64,000 nt of DNA. It comes from CAVSWN01 sp963770995. GTDB taxonomy: Bacteria > Acidobacteriota > Vicinamibacteria > Vicinamibacterales > CAVVIG01. The position numbers and the translations under genes were made by a program. Positions 8,458 through 16,897 of the stretch are shown here, in pieces; the stretch's first letter is position 1; every line of letters starts with the position of its first letter. The notes beneath the pieces are model-generated. The model was not told where the DNA came from. It saw nothing but the letters and a program-made list of their open reading frames with translations, and did no database searches. The DNA lies in assembly GCA_963770995.1 (NCBI GenBank), contig CAVYRS010000004.1:186001-250000 (forward strand). Reading direction: 5' to 3'.

Positions 8458-9576
8458 TCAATCTATCCAGCCGCCGCCGAGCACCGTATCTCCCTCGTAG
8501 AACACCGCGGCTTGACCTGGCGTGATCGCGATCTGCGGCGCGTCGAAGACGACTTCCGCCCGTCCTGAGCCCGTCGAAGGAGCCCGTCCTGATCTTGTCG
8601 AAGGACGCGGTTCGTCGATCACGCGGATGGTCGCCGCTGCGGGCTGGTGCCGATGCCGAATCTGCACGGCCGCGCGCACAGATCCTGCGGGTGGCTCGAC
8701 GATCCAGTTCACCTTCGATGCGGTGAGCGTCGTCCGCTCGAGCGAGAGCTTGGGTCCGACCACGACTGCTCGATCCGATGGCCGGAGCTGAAGGACGTAC
8801 ATCGGCGTTCCCGCGCTCGCTCCGGACGCGGCAAGCCCCAGCCCCTTGCGCTGACCCACGGTGAAGCGGTGGATGCCGTCGTGCCGGCCGAGCGTCCGCC
8901 CGGTCTCGTCGACGATCGGGCCGTCGTGCGCTACCTCTGGCGCGCGGCTGGCGACGAAGCGCGCGTAGTCGTGGTCCGGGATGAAGCAGATCTCCTGGCT
9001 GTCCGCCTTGTCGGCCACGGGAAGGCGGCGCTCGCGCGCGTAGGCGCGGACGGACGCCTTCGCCCGATCGCCGACTGGAAACACCGCACGCGCCAGTTGA
9101 TCCTGCGTCAGCGAGAACAGGAAATACGACTGATCCTTCGACGGATCCACGCTGCGCTCGAGCCGCCAGCGGCCGCCGGCGTCCTGGTGCACGCGCGCGT
9201 AGTGCCCGGTCGCGACCGCGTCCGCGCCGAACCCATGCGCGCGCTCGACGAGCGTGGCGAACTTGAGGTCGCTGTTGCAGTGGGCGCAGGGGAGTGGCGT
9301 GCGTCCCGCGGCGTATTCCCGGACGAAATTCGAGACGACCTGCTCGTCGAACTGCCGCTCGAAATTCAGGATGTAGTGCGGGATGTTGATCGCCGCGGCC
9401 ACGCGCCGCGCATCGTGCAGGTCGTCGAGCGAGCAGCAGCCGCCGAACGCGGTCTGGCCCTCGGTCTGGTCGTACAGCTGCATCGACAGACCGACCACGT
9501 CATGACCCTGCTCGGCGAGCAGGGCCGCGGCGACCGACGAGTCGACGCCGCCGGACATGGCCACGACAATTCGCAT
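8458..9576 (-). CDS. mnmA: tRNA-specific 2-thiouridylase MnmA
   Basis: MnmA adenylates and thiolates U34 of tRNA-Lys, -Glu and -Gln, taking sulfur relayed from a cysteine desulfurase. The ATP PP-loop S-G-G-V-D-S-S is at residues 8-14. The two catalytic cysteines correspond to Cys100 (PCAHCNSDLKF) and Cys197 (SQEICFIPD). The start at 9576 (M-R-I-V-V-A-M) fits the family better than the upstream GTG at 9597. The C-terminal beta-barrel carries an insertion of about 16 residues (PSTRSGRAPSTGSGRA) encoded by two R1 repeat copies, between RVIDEP and EVVFDAPQ. The iscS gene lies upstream on the same strand, giving a complete sulfur-donor and acceptor pair. Confidence 0.95.
   Translation of the reverse strand: MRIVVAMSGGVDSSVAAALLAEQGHDVVGLSMQLYDQTEGQTAFGGCCSLDDLHDARRVAAAINIPHYILNFERQFDEQVVSNFVREYAAGRTPLPCAHCNSDLKFATLVERAHGFGADAVATGHYARVHQDAGGRWRLERSVDPSKDQSYFLFSLTQDQLARAVFPVGDRAKASVRAYARERRLPVADKADSQEICFIPDHDYARFVASRAPEVAHDGPIVDETGRTLGRHDGIHRFTVGQRKGLGLAASGASAGTPMYVLQLRPSDRAVVVGPKLSLERTTLTASKVNWIVEPPAGSVRAAVQIRHRHQPAAATIRVIDEPRPSTRSGRAPSTGSGRAEVVFDAPQIAITPGQAAVFYEGDTVLGGGWID
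8561..8613. repeat. R1 element, two copies, inside mnmA
   Basis: CGTCCTGAGCCCGTCGAAGG is followed by CGTCCTGATCTTGTCGAAGG, both in frame within mnmA. They add a Ser/Gly/Arg-rich loop in the C-terminal domain without breaking the frame. Confidence 0.85.
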
Positions 9577-9586
9577 GGTTAGAACA

Positions 9587-9661
9587 GATGCAACCACGAA
9601 GCCACGAAATCACGAAGAAGAAGTCGTACGTTTTTCGTGTCTTCGTGTTTTCGTGGTTGCC
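9587..9661. repeat. Word-hairpin, CACGAAG type, 5' of mnmA
   Basis: AACCACGAAGCCACGAAATCACGAAGAAG pairs with TTTTTCGTGTCTTCGTGTTTTCGTGG across a short loop. It lies between the end of iscS and the start of mnmA, both minus strand. The same word occurs at 16821-16885. Confidence 0.88.
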
Positions 9662-9663
9662 TT

Positions 9664-10860
9664 TTACACCGAAACACTCTTCCGCGTTAATCCGCGCAGC
9701 TTTTCGACGAGGCGCGGCAACACTTCCACCACTCGATCGACTTCTTCCACGGTCGAGAACAGTCCCAGACTGAATCGCAGCGAGTTCTGCGTCCGATGCG
9801 TCGGCAGCCCCATCGCGCGCAACACGTGCGACGGTTCCAGCGTACCCGACGAGCAGGCGGACCCGGTCGACACGGCGATGCCTTCGAGGTCGAGCGCGAT
9901 GAGCAGGCTTTCGGCTTCGACGCGGTCGAAGCTGATGTTCGTGGTGTTCGGCACCCGCGGGCCTGTCGACCCGTTCACGGCGGTTCCCGGGACGGCGGCC
10001 AGAATGCCCGCTTCCAATCGATCGCGGAACGGTGCGAGCCGCGCCGCTTCAGTGGTCAGCTTGCCGGCGGCGAGCGCTGCGGCCGTTCCCATGCCAGCGA
10101 TCGCGGGCACATTCTCCGTCCCGGCGCGCCGGTTTCGCTCGTGCTTGCCCCCCGTGAGGATCGCCTGGAGCCGAGCGCCGCGCTTGATCCAGAGCGCGCC
10201 TGCGCCCTTGGGTCCATTGAACTTGTGCGCCGACAGCGAGAGCAGGTCGACGCCGAGCGCGCTCACGTCCACGGGAATCTTGCCGACCGACTGCACCGCG
10301 TCGGTGTGCATCAGCGCGCCGTGCGCGTGCGCGATCGCGGCCAGCTCCGCGACCGGCTGGATCGTGCCAATCTCGTTGTTGGCGTGCATGACCGACACGA
10401 GCGCCGTATCGTCGGTAATGGCGTCCTGAAGGCGATCGGCCGATAGCACCCCTGATTGATCAACCGGCAGCAGTGTGGTGCGCCAGCCACGGCGTCCAAG
10501 CGCCCTGAGCGTGTTGAGCACCGCTTCGTGCTCGATGGCGCTGGCGATCAGATGCCGCTTGCCGCGGGCGTCGGAGGGCCTGCCCTGAGCGGAGTCGAAG
10601 GGCTCGAAGATGCCGGCCACGCCACGAATCGCGAGGTTGTCGGCCTCAGTTCCGCCGCTGGTGAATACAACTTCCGAGGGATCGCCGCCGATCAGGGCCG
10701 CGATGGCCGACCGCGCGTCGTCCAGCAGCCCCTTGGCCTGTTGGCCGAAATGATGCACGCTCGAGGCGTTACCAAATACTTCGCGGGTTGCGTGCCCAAC
10801 AGCATCGGCCACTTCCGGCGCGAGTGGGCTCGTCGCGTTGTAGTCGAAATAGACACGCAT
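9664..10860 (-). CDS. iscS: Cysteine desulfurase (IscS/NifS family)
   Basis: A PLP enzyme that removes sulfur from cysteine as a protein persulfide for tRNA thiolation and Fe-S clusters. The PLP lysine is Lys213 in LSAHKFNGPKG and the persulfide cysteine is Cys336 in STGSACSSG, the arrangement seen in group I desulfurases. The start M-R-V-Y-F-D-Y-N-A-T at 10860 matches the family. An earlier ATG at 10890 would add ten atypical residues. Residues 87-97 (EPFDSAQGRPS) are encoded by an R1 repeat inserted in a surface region. No iscU or other isc gene is adjacent. With mnmA directly downstream, supplying sulfur for s2U34 is the likely main role. Confidence 0.93.
   Translation of the reverse strand: MRVYFDYNATSPLAPEVADAVGHATREVFGNASSVHHFGQQAKGLLDDARSAIAALIGGDPSEVVFTSGGTEADNLAIRGVAGIFEPFDSAQGRPSDARGKRHLIASAIEHEAVLNTLRALGRRGWRTTLLPVDQSGVLSADRLQDAITDDTALVSVMHANNEIGTIQPVAELAAIAHAHGALMHTDAVQSVGKIPVDVSALGVDLLSLSAHKFNGPKGAGALWIKRGARLQAILTGGKHERNRRAGTENVPAIAGMGTAAALAAGKLTTEAARLAPFRDRLEAGILAAVPGTAVNGSTGPRVPNTTNISFDRVEAESLLIALDLEGIAVSTGSACSSGTLEPSHVLRAMGLPTHRTQNSLRFSLGLFSTVEEVDRVVEVLPRLVEKLRGLTRKSVSV
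10579..10603. repeat. R1 element inside iscS
   Basis: CTGCCCTGAGCGGAGTCGAAGGG reads in frame on the minus strand as PFDSAQGRP. It is a single copy, shorter than in mnmA. Confidence 0.8.
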
Positions 10861-10920
10861 AGTGAATCGTTCATTGTACCACTCTGTCATGCCGACGCTA
10901 ACTCGCGGAAACGAAAGGAG

Positions 10921-10949
10921 TAGACATCATTTGGGCGGTTCCCTATACT
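10921..10949 (+). promoter_or_regulatory. Candidate sigma-70 promoter for the bactofilin gene
   Basis: TAGACA (10921-10926) and TATACT (10944-10949) are separated by exactly 17 nt, about 75 nt before the bactofilin ATG. This is the best -35/-10 match noticed in the window. Confidence 0.5.
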
Positions 10950-11024
10950 GACCACTTCGGCCGCCGATAGATCTGGCAGCCTAGCGCTTCACCGCACAGC
11001 AGGAGACAGGCGGAGGAATATCCC

Positions 11025-11579
11025 ATGTGGAAACGTGATGAGACAGTCCGGCCCCCGAGCGGACAACCGGCGGCAACTCCGGCACCCCCGGCGCCGCAGC
11101 CGTCGACGAGCATGGGGACTCCAAGTCCCCGCCCTGAGGCTAGCCAATTCCAGGAGAGGGACAACGTGAATATCGGCAAATCCGTCGTCATCAAAGGCGA
11201 ACTGAACGGCAGCGAAGACCTGACGATCGAAGGGCAGGTCGAGGGCACCATTCAGCTGCGCGATCACGTGCTCACGATCGGACCCAACGGCAAGATCAAG
11301 GCGCAGGTGTTTGCGAAGTCGGTGATCGTGCTCGGTGAGGTCACCGGCAACGTCACCGCGAGCGAGAAGGTGGACATCCGCGACAAGGGCTCGGTGGATG
11401 GCGACATCATCTCGCCGCGCGTCGCCATCGCCGAGGGCGCGCATTTCCGCGGCAGCGTGGACATGCAGCGCAAGGCCACGGCCGCGGCGCAGCAGCCGCA
11501 GGCGGCGAAGCCGGCGCCGGTTCAGACGTCCGCTCCACAGTCTCAGCCGCAACCGGCCGCCGCCGCAGCGGGTCGTTAA
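11025..11579 (+). CDS. Bactofilin family cytoskeletal protein
   Basis: Bactofilins polymerise without nucleotide into filaments that position cell-wall or polysaccharide machinery. Residues about 45-145 form the right-handed beta-helix domain, with the characteristic start NIGKSVVIKGELNGSEDLTI and repeated G-x-[VI]-x-G units. The N-terminal 40 residues (Pro/Ala-rich) and the C-terminal Ala/Gln/Pro tail are disordered, as is usual. A strong Shine-Dalgarno-like GGCGGAGGAAT sits 7 nt before the ATG at 11025, and a good promoter lies upstream, so this start is secure. The next gene begins after a hairpin repeat. Confidence 0.92.
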   Translation: MWKRDETVRPPSGQPAATPAPPAPQPSTSMGTPSPRPEASQFQERDNVNIGKSVVIKGELNGSEDLTIEGQVEGTIQLRDHVLTIGPNGKIKAQVFAKSVIVLGEVTGNVTASEKVDIRDKGSVDGDIISPRVAIAEGAHFRGSVDMQRKATAAAQQPQAAKPAPVQTSAPQSQPQPAAAAAGR

Positions 11580-11583
11580 CGGG

Positions 11584-11675
11584 AAGTCAGAACGCAGAAC
11601 GTAGAAGGTAGAAGGACTGCGAGACGAGAACGTTCACGCCGTCCTTCTAAATTCTCACTTCTCAGTTCAAAGTTC
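11584..11675. repeat. Word-hairpin, AGAACGTAGAAGG type
   Basis: AAGTCAGAACGCAGAACGTAGAAGGTAGAAGGAC pairs loosely with GTCCTTCTAAATTCTCACTTCTCAGTT. It ends about a dozen bases before the next ATG at 11688. Confidence 0.65.
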
Positions 11676-11687
11676 GAACAGTCTGGA

Positions 11688-12332
11688 ATGAGTCTTCTCG
11701 ACCTGCTGGCGCCACGCAAAGTCGAACGCGACACCCCTCAGCGCCCGGCGGCGCCGACGGGGGATCCCGTCTTTTCCACCAAGGCGCTGCGCAAGTTCGT
11801 GTCGTGCGTGGTACGGCGCGATCCGCCGGTGCTGCTCGATCTCGGCCCGGTCGTCGGCAGCAACGTCAGCTTCTTCGGCGAGCAGCTTGGCTGCAAGATT
11901 TTCGTCGAAGACCTGTTCGCCGATCTCGATCGCCACGTCCGGTCGGACACGCTGGACGCGTTCCCCGAGTTTCTCCAGAAGCGTTTCACCCAGCGAAAGG
12001 GCGACCTGCACGGCGTACTCTGCTGGGACCTGTTCGATCACATCGATCGCCGATCGGCGCAGGTGCTCGCGATCGAGTTGACGCGGCTGCTCGGTCCCGA
12101 TGGGGCGCTGCTGGCGTTCTTCAGCACCGCGCCCTCGCGCGATGCCCGCTACACGAAGTTCATCATCGTCGACGACTTGAACATGCAGCACCGCAAATAC
12201 CCGGCGACGCGGACACGGCAGGCGAACATGCCGAACCGCGACATCCTCCGTCTCTTTCCCGGCCTGCGCGTGTCGGATTCGTTTCTCCTCCAGAACAATC
12301 AGCGCGAAATCCTGTTCCGCAAGCCAGCATAA
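11688..12332 (+). CDS. Methyltransferase-like protein (class I SAM fold, divergent)
   Basis: A 214-residue protein with a Rossmann-like pattern: VLLDLGPVVGSNVSFFGE resembles SAM motif I, an acidic residue follows the second strand (FVEDLFADLD), and VLCWDLFDHI resembles motif IV. The later segment LLGPDGALLAFFST matches the post-motif strand and loop of methyltransferases. The glycine-rich loop is weak, so catalysis is uncertain. It follows bactofilin and could belong to the same transcription unit, but no partner or substrate can be named. Confidence 0.6.
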   Translation: MSLLDLLAPRKVERDTPQRPAAPTGDPVFSTKALRKFVSCVVRRDPPVLLDLGPVVGSNVSFFGEQLGCKIFVEDLFADLDRHVRSDTLDAFPEFLQKRFTQRKGDLHGVLCWDLFDHIDRRSAQVLAIELTRLLGPDGALLAFFSTAPSRDARYTKFIIVDDLNMQHRKYPATRTRQANMPNRDILRLFPGLRVSDSFLLQNNQREILFRKPA

Positions 12333-12335
12333 ATT

Positions 12336-12437
12336 GCGGAACGGCAGGATGGCAGGATCGCAGGATTGCGATCGCATTCCTGCAATGCTTCAATCCTGCA
12401 ATCCTGCAATCCTGCAATCCTGCAATTCTGCAATACG
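12336..12437. repeat. Word-hairpin, GCAGGATTG/CAATCCTG type
   Basis: GGCAGGATGGCAGGATCGCAGGATTG is followed by CTGCAATGCTTCAATCCTGCAATCC with CTGCAATC repeated four times. It ends 9 nt before the ATG at 12447. The same word recurs at 33283-33362. Confidence 0.9.
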
Positions 12438-12446
12438 ATAGGCCCT

Positions 12447-13238
12447 ATGGCGAGGCCCGTTATCGCGCTGCTGAGCGATTTCGGCACGCGAGACCATTAC
12501 GCCGGCACGATGAAAGGGGTCGCGCTCGCGATTTGTCCCGACCTCACCTTCGTCGACATCTCGCATCAAGTGCCACCGCACGACGTGGTGGCTGGAGCGC
12601 TCGAGCTCGCCGCCGCCTACAAGTACTTTCCCGCCGGCACCATCTTTCTCGTGGTCGTCGACCCCGGCGTGGGATCGACGCGCAGGGGCATCGCCGCGGA
12701 GGCCGGGGACTACAAGTTCGTGGCGCCGGACAACGGCGTGCTCACCGCCGTTTTCGACGAGCTTGCGCCGAAGCGGGTCGTGGAGCTGACGGAGCGGCGG
12801 TACGCGCGACCAACCGTCAGCCGGACGTTTGAAGGGCGGGATCGCTTCGCCCCGGCCGCCGCCTGGCTGGCGAAGGGGATCGAGCTCGTGGCGCTGGGGC
12901 GTCCGGCGGGCGCCATCCATCGGCTCGACCTGCCGCACCCGCGGCTGGACGGCGATCACATTGCCGGCGAGGTGCTGCGCGTGGACCGCTTCGGGAATCT
13001 CATCACGAACATCGATCGGCGAACGTTCGATCGCCTCTCCGGCGCGCCGCTCGAAATCCAGGTCGGGAGCCGCGTCGTGTCGAAAGTGGTGTCGGCGTAT
13101 GCCGACGCGGCGCCGGGCGAGCTGTGCGCGTTGTTCGGAAGCACCGATCATCTCGAGATCGCCGCCAACGGCGCGAGCGCGGCGGCGGAGCTCGATCTCG
13201 GACGCGGCGCCCCCGTGCACGTCGCGCGCCGTGCATGA
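12447..13238 (+). CDS. SAM hydroxide adenosyltransferase (DUF62/fluorinase-like family)
   Basis: Members of this family hydrolyse S-adenosylmethionine to adenosine and methionine using a water-derived hydroxide. They share the fold of the fluorinase and chlorinase. The N-terminal hallmark LLSDFGTRDHYAG is followed by VDPGVGS-R, FVAPDNGVL and the C-terminal barrel with DRFGNLITNI. At 263 residues the length is normal. The start M-A-R-P-V-I-A-L-L at 12447 is preferred, since earlier in-frame codons translate only a repeat. The physiological role in most bacteria is unclear. Confidence 0.9.
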   Translation: MARPVIALLSDFGTRDHYAGTMKGVALAICPDLTFVDISHQVPPHDVVAGALELAAAYKYFPAGTIFLVVVDPGVGSTRRGIAAEAGDYKFVAPDNGVLTAVFDELAPKRVVELTERRYARPTVSRTFEGRDRFAPAAAWLAKGIELVALGRPAGAIHRLDLPHPRLDGDHIAGEVLRVDRFGNLITNIDRRTFDRLSGAPLEIQVGSRVVSKVVSAYADAAPGELCALFGSTDHLEIAANGASAAAELDLGRGAPVHVARRA

Positions 13239-13256
13239 TAGGATTCGACGTTTGCC

Positions 13257-14480
13257 ATGATTGACTTTTCCCTGACAGACGAACAGCGCCTGCTCGAGCA
13301 ATCGGTGCGCGAATGGGCATCGCGCGAAGTCGCTCCCTACATCCGCGAAAACGATCGGAAGCATCACTTCGACCGCGACCGGATTCTCGGCGGGATGGCG
13401 AAGCTGGGGTTGCTCGGCATCTCCGTGCCGCAGGAGTACGGCGGCGCGGGCATGGACTACGTGTGCCTCGGCCTCGCCAGCGAAGAGCTCGAGTACGTGG
13501 ACACGTCGCTCCGCGTGATCATGTCGGTGCACGCCGGGCTCAATTGCCTGACGCTGCTGTCGTGGGGCTCCGAGGATCAGAAGCGCCGCTATCTCGTGCC
13601 GCAGGCACAGGGCACGAAGATCTCGGGGTACGGCCTGACAGAGCCGGGCGCGGGCAGCGACGCGCGCGCGATTCAGACCACCGCGATCAAGAAGGGCGAG
13701 CGGTATTTCATGTCCGGCGAGAAGAGCTGGATCTCGCTCGCCGACGTCGCGGATCACTTCATCGTCATCGCGTGGACCGACCTCGAGAAGAAAAAGCAGC
13801 GCGACCCGTCGGGCCTCACCGCGTTCATCGTCGAGCGCACGTCCAAGGGTTTCTCCAGCGGACCGATGAAAGAGAAGTGGGGAATCCTCGCCGGCAACAC
13901 CGGGTTCTTCAAGATGGACGAAGTCGAGGTGCCCGAAGAGAACGTGATCGGCCGCCCCGGCGAGGGGTTCAAGATCGCGATGTTCGCCCTGGATCAGGGG
14001 CGGTACACCGTGGCGGCAGGCGCCACGGGTTTGATTCGCGCGTGCCGCGACGCGAGCGTCAAGTACGCCAAGGAACGCAAGGCGTTCGGCGTGGAGATCG
14101 GCCAGCACCAGCTCGTGAAGGAAATGATCGCGCAGATGGAGTCGGACTACCAGTCGGCGCGCCTGCTCTGGCTGCGTTCCGGATGGCTCAAGAATAACGG
14201 CCAGCGCAACACGCGCGAGACCGGCCTCGCGAAGTGGTTTGCGACCGTGGCGTCAGAGCGCGCCGCGGGCGACGCGATCCAGATTCATGGCGCCAACGGC
14301 TACTCCGACGAGTACCCGGTCGGCCGGTTCTGGCGCAACTCGAAGGGCGCGGTCATCTACGAGGGCACGCGCGAGATCCACAAGTTGATGCAGGCCGACT
14401 ATCTGCTCGGGTATCGCACAGACCGTCCAACGCGCTGCGAATTGCCGGCGTACGCTGAAACCCACAAGTCAGAAGTATGA
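13257..14480 (+). CDS. Acyl-CoA dehydrogenase
   Basis: An FAD enzyme that introduces the alpha-beta double bond in an acyl-CoA. The acyl-CoA dehydrogenase layout is complete: N-terminal helices from FSLTDEQRLLEQSVREW, the mid-domain YGLTEPGAGSDARAI, and the C-terminal catalytic segment VIYEGTREIHKLMQ with the likely base Glu369. The chain-length preference cannot be read from sequence. The gene starts 18 nt after the SAM hydrolase. Its last residues (HKSEV) and stop codon are encoded by the first unit of the AGTCAGA repeat, so the natural C-terminus may have ended a few residues earlier or in another frame. Confidence 0.92.
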   Translation: MIDFSLTDEQRLLEQSVREWASREVAPYIRENDRKHHFDRDRILGGMAKLGLLGISVPQEYGGAGMDYVCLGLASEELEYVDTSLRVIMSVHAGLNCLTLLSWGSEDQKRRYLVPQAQGTKISGYGLTEPGAGSDARAIQTTAIKKGERYFMSGEKSWISLADVADHFIVIAWTDLEKKKQRDPSGLTAFIVERTSKGFSSGPMKEKWGILAGNTGFFKMDEVEVPEENVIGRPGEGFKIAMFALDQGRYTVAAGATGLIRACRDASVKYAKERKAFGVEIGQHQLVKEMIAQMESDYQSARLLWLRSGWLKNNGQRNTRETGLAKWFATVASERAAGDAIQIHGANGYSDEYPVGRFWRNSKGAVIYEGTREIHKLMQADYLLGYRTDRPTRCELPAYAETHKSEV

Positions 14481-14541
14481 AGTCAGAAGTCAACGCGCTT
14501 CTGTCTTTTCCACGTACTTCTGACTTCTGACTTCTGACTTG
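14465..14541. repeat. Word-hairpin, AGTCAGA/TCTGACT type
   Basis: AAGTCAGAAGTATGAAGTCAGAAGTC pairs with GTACTTCTGACTTCTGACTTCTGACTT across a loop of about 25 nt. It supplies the stop codon of the upstream gene and ends 2-3 nt before the glpX ATG. The twin element is at 45652-45738. Confidence 0.9.
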
Positions 14542-14543
14542 CC

Positions 14544-15536
14544 ATGGATTCAGATCTCTCCCTCGAGTTCTTGAGAGTTGTCGAGCAGGCCGCGATTGCC
14601 TGCGCCCACACCATGGGCCAGGGCGATCGCCATCGGTCCGACCAGGTTGCCGTCGAGGCGATGCGCAAGGTGATGGACACCGTCCCGATCGACGGCACCA
14701 TCGTCATCGGCGAAGGCGAGCGGGACGAAGCGCCGATGCTCTACATCGGCGAGCGGCTCGGCATGGCTCACGCGCTCGGGCGCGGAGCGGCAGGCGGCTT
14801 TCCGCAGGTTGACATCGCGGTGGATCCGCTCGAAGGCACCAACCTGTGCGCGACCGGCGCGGCCAACGCAATCGCGGTTCTCGCCGCGTCCAACAAGGGC
14901 GGACTGTTGCACGCGCCGGACCTCTACATGGACAAGCTGGTCGTGGGCCCGAGCTCCAAGGACGCGGTCAGCCTCGACGCGCCGGTCAAGGACAACCTCG
15001 CGGCGATCGCCAAGTGTCTGGGCCGGCGGATCGAGGATCTCGTCGTCATCGTGCTCGACCGTCCCCGCCACGAAAAACTCGTCGGCGACATTCGCGCAAC
15101 CGGCGCCCGGATTCGATTGATCGGCGACGGCGACCTCTCGGCTGGGATCACCGCAGCGCTGGTCGGTACCGGTGTCCACGCGGTGATGGGCACGGGCGGC
15201 GCCCCCGAGGGCGTGCTGACGGCCGCGGCGATGCGGTGTCTGAATGGCGAGATCTTCGCGCGCCTCGTGATCAGCAAGCCCGAGCACGAGGAGCGCTGCC
15301 GCTCCATGGGGATCACGGACTTCAAGCGGGTGTACCGGTCGAAGGACCTCGCGCCTGGCGAGCGCGTCATCTTCGCGGCGACCGGCGTCACCGACGGTCA
15401 CCTGATGCGCGGCGTGCGCTTCTTCGGCGACGGTATTCGCACGAGCTCAGTCATCATGCAGAACGATCCGCACCGGATCAGGTTCATCGACAGCATTCAC
15501 GTCTCTCAGGAAAAGAACGTCAGAATCCATTTCTGA
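14544..15536 (+). CDS. glpX: Fructose-1,6-bisphosphatase class II (GlpX type)
   Basis: Removes the 1-phosphate of fructose-1,6-bisphosphate in gluconeogenesis. The class II signature DPLEGTNLCATGAANAI and the upstream metal-binding region IVIGEGERDEAPMLYIGE are present. At 330 residues the length is typical. The ATG at 14544 directly follows the right arm of a repeat hairpin and has no visible Shine-Dalgarno sequence. Some bacterial homologues also act on sedoheptulose-1,7-bisphosphate. Confidence 0.95.
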   Translation: MDSDLSLEFLRVVEQAAIACAHTMGQGDRHRSDQVAVEAMRKVMDTVPIDGTIVIGEGERDEAPMLYIGERLGMAHALGRGAAGGFPQVDIAVDPLEGTNLCATGAANAIAVLAASNKGGLLHAPDLYMDKLVVGPSSKDAVSLDAPVKDNLAAIAKCLGRRIEDLVVIVLDRPRHEKLVGDIRATGARIRLIGDGDLSAGITAALVGTGVHAVMGTGGAPEGVLTAAAMRCLNGEIFARLVISKPEHEERCRSMGITDFKRVYRSKDLAPGERVIFAATGVTDGHLMRGVRFFGDGIRTSSVIMQNDPHRIRFIDSIHVSQEKNVRIHF

Positions 15537-15544
15537 TCGAGGTC

Positions 15545-15612
15545 GTGCACCGAGCACCCGGCACCGAGCACCCGGCACCGAGCACTGAGCATCGTGCACT
15601 GAGCACTGCGAT
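15545..15612. repeat. Word-hairpin, GCACCGAGCACC type, overlapping an MFS 5' end
   Basis: GTGCACCGAGCACCCGGCACCGAGCACC repeats with GAGCACTGAGCATCGTGCACTGAGCACTG. The words contain internal GTGC/GCAC complementarity. It begins 8 nt after glpX and is translated as the MFS N-terminus. Related words occur at 18806-18916. Confidence 0.8.
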
Positions 15613-16822
15613 CGCAGCGCCCGATGGCTGGCAGCGGAACGTCTGGGCCGTGACGGTCGCATGTTTCCTGGGCTTCACCGGATTCACCCTCGTCATGCCG
15701 TTCCTGCCGCTCTTCATCGCGCAACTCGGCGTCACCGGCGTTGGGCCGATCGCCGTCTGGACCGGCGTCAGCCTGGGCGTGACGCCGGCGCTGACCGCGG
15801 TGCTGGCGCCGGCGTGGGGCCGGCTCGGCGACCGCTACGGCCGCAAGATCATGGTCGAGCGATCGATGATCAGCTTCGTCGTGCTGATGACCGCGATGGC
15901 GTTCGTCACGCGGGCCTGGCACGTGCTGGCCATCCGGATCGTTCAGGGAATTTTCGCGGGATATGGTTCGCTGTCCGTGGCGATGGCGGCCGAGTCGGCG
16001 CCACGCGATCGGATGCCGTCGGCGATCGGGCTGGTGCAGACGGCGCAGCGGTTGGGGCCGGCGCTCGGTCCAGTGATTGGCGGCGTTCTGGCCGGTCTGG
16101 TGGGTCTGCGGCGTGCGTTTCTCGTCACGGCGGCGTTCTACGCGATCGGGCTGGTGGTCGTGTGGATGATGTACAACGATCCCGCGGTGTCGCGAAGCCA
16201 TGCGCGCGACGACACCGCCGCGAGCGGGTCCCATGCCGCGATCCAGCGCGTGACGTTTCGCAACGTCCTGGAGTTCCAGAATTTCGTACTGATGATGGCT
16301 GTCATTTTCGGGCTGCAGTTCGTGGATCGCAGCTTCGGTCCGGTCCTGCCGCTGTATGTCGAGCAGATCGGCGTCGCACATGCTCGCGTACCGCTCGTGG
16401 CCGGGGTACTGTTCTCGATCATGGCGTGCAGCGGCGCGCTCGGGCATCATTTCTGCGGGAAGCTGCTGCGGCGATTTCCGACTCGCGTCGTGATCGCGGG
16501 CGGCGCGGTGGCGGCGGCCGCGGGCTCGGCGCTCGTCGCCGCATCGAGCCAGATCTGGCCGATGTGCGTGGCGGCAACGGCGCTCGGTCTGGGGATCGGC
16601 GCGGCGATGACCGCGTCCTATACCGCGGCGGGGAGCGTCATCCCGGCAGGCGCGCACGGCGCGGGCTTTGGTGTCCTGACAAGCGCGTCGCTGATCGGGA
16701 TGGCGAGCAGCCCCCTCATTGCGGGGTTTCTGGGAGGCACCAGCATCCGCGCGGTATTCCTGCTCAATCTCGCGGTGATGCTGATCGTCGCGGCCGCCGT
16801 TCGTCACAAGATGATCGATTAG
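15545..16822 (+). CDS. Major facilitator superfamily transporter
   Basis: An inner-membrane secondary transporter with about 12 hydrophobic segments. The MFS loop signature G-R-L-G-D-R-Y-G-R-K lies between TM2 and TM3, and the charged central loop (about residues 215-240) divides the two halves. The pattern resembles drug- or sugar-efflux members such as MdtG, but the substrate is unknown. The membrane domain begins at NVWAVTVACFLGF. The only in-frame start nearby is GTG at 15545, so the first 24 or so residues (HRAPGTEHPAPSTEHRAL) are encoded by the GCACCGAG repeat. It lies 8 nt after glpX, suggesting co-transcription. Confidence 0.85.
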   Translation: MHRAPGTEHPAPSTEHRALSTAIAAPDGWQRNVWAVTVACFLGFTGFTLVMPFLPLFIAQLGVTGVGPIAVWTGVSLGVTPALTAVLAPAWGRLGDRYGRKIMVERSMISFVVLMTAMAFVTRAWHVLAIRIVQGIFAGYGSLSVAMAAESAPRDRMPSAIGLVQTAQRLGPALGPVIGGVLAGLVGLRRAFLVTAAFYAIGLVVVWMMYNDPAVSRSHARDDTAASGSHAAIQRVTFRNVLEFQNFVLMMAVIFGLQFVDRSFGPVLPLYVEQIGVAHARVPLVAGVLFSIMACSGALGHHFCGKLLRRFPTRVVIAGGAVAAAAGSALVAASSQIWPMCVAATALGLGIGAAMTASYTAAGSVIPAGAHGAGFGVLTSASLIGMASSPLIAGFLGGTSIRAVFLLNLAVMLIVAAAVRHKMID

Positions 16823-16885
16823 CCACGAAATCACGAAAGCACGAAAAGCTGTACAGTTTGGTTTCGTGTTTTCGTGTTTTCGTGG
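16821..16885. repeat. Word-hairpin, CACGAAA type, 5' of tsaC
   Basis: GCCACGAAATCACGAAAGCACGAAAAG pairs with TTTCGTGTTTTCGTGTTTTCGTGGC. It begins at the MFS stop codon and ends 12 nt before the tsaC ATG. The same word is at 9587-9661. Confidence 0.9.
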
Positions 16886-16897
16886 CAGATCGATCAA

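Noticed and set aside
12390..14108. 572-codon minus-strand frame opposite the SAM hydrolase and acyl-CoA dehydrogenase
   Set aside because: Both plus-strand proteins are complete and recognisable. The antisense product has no family features.
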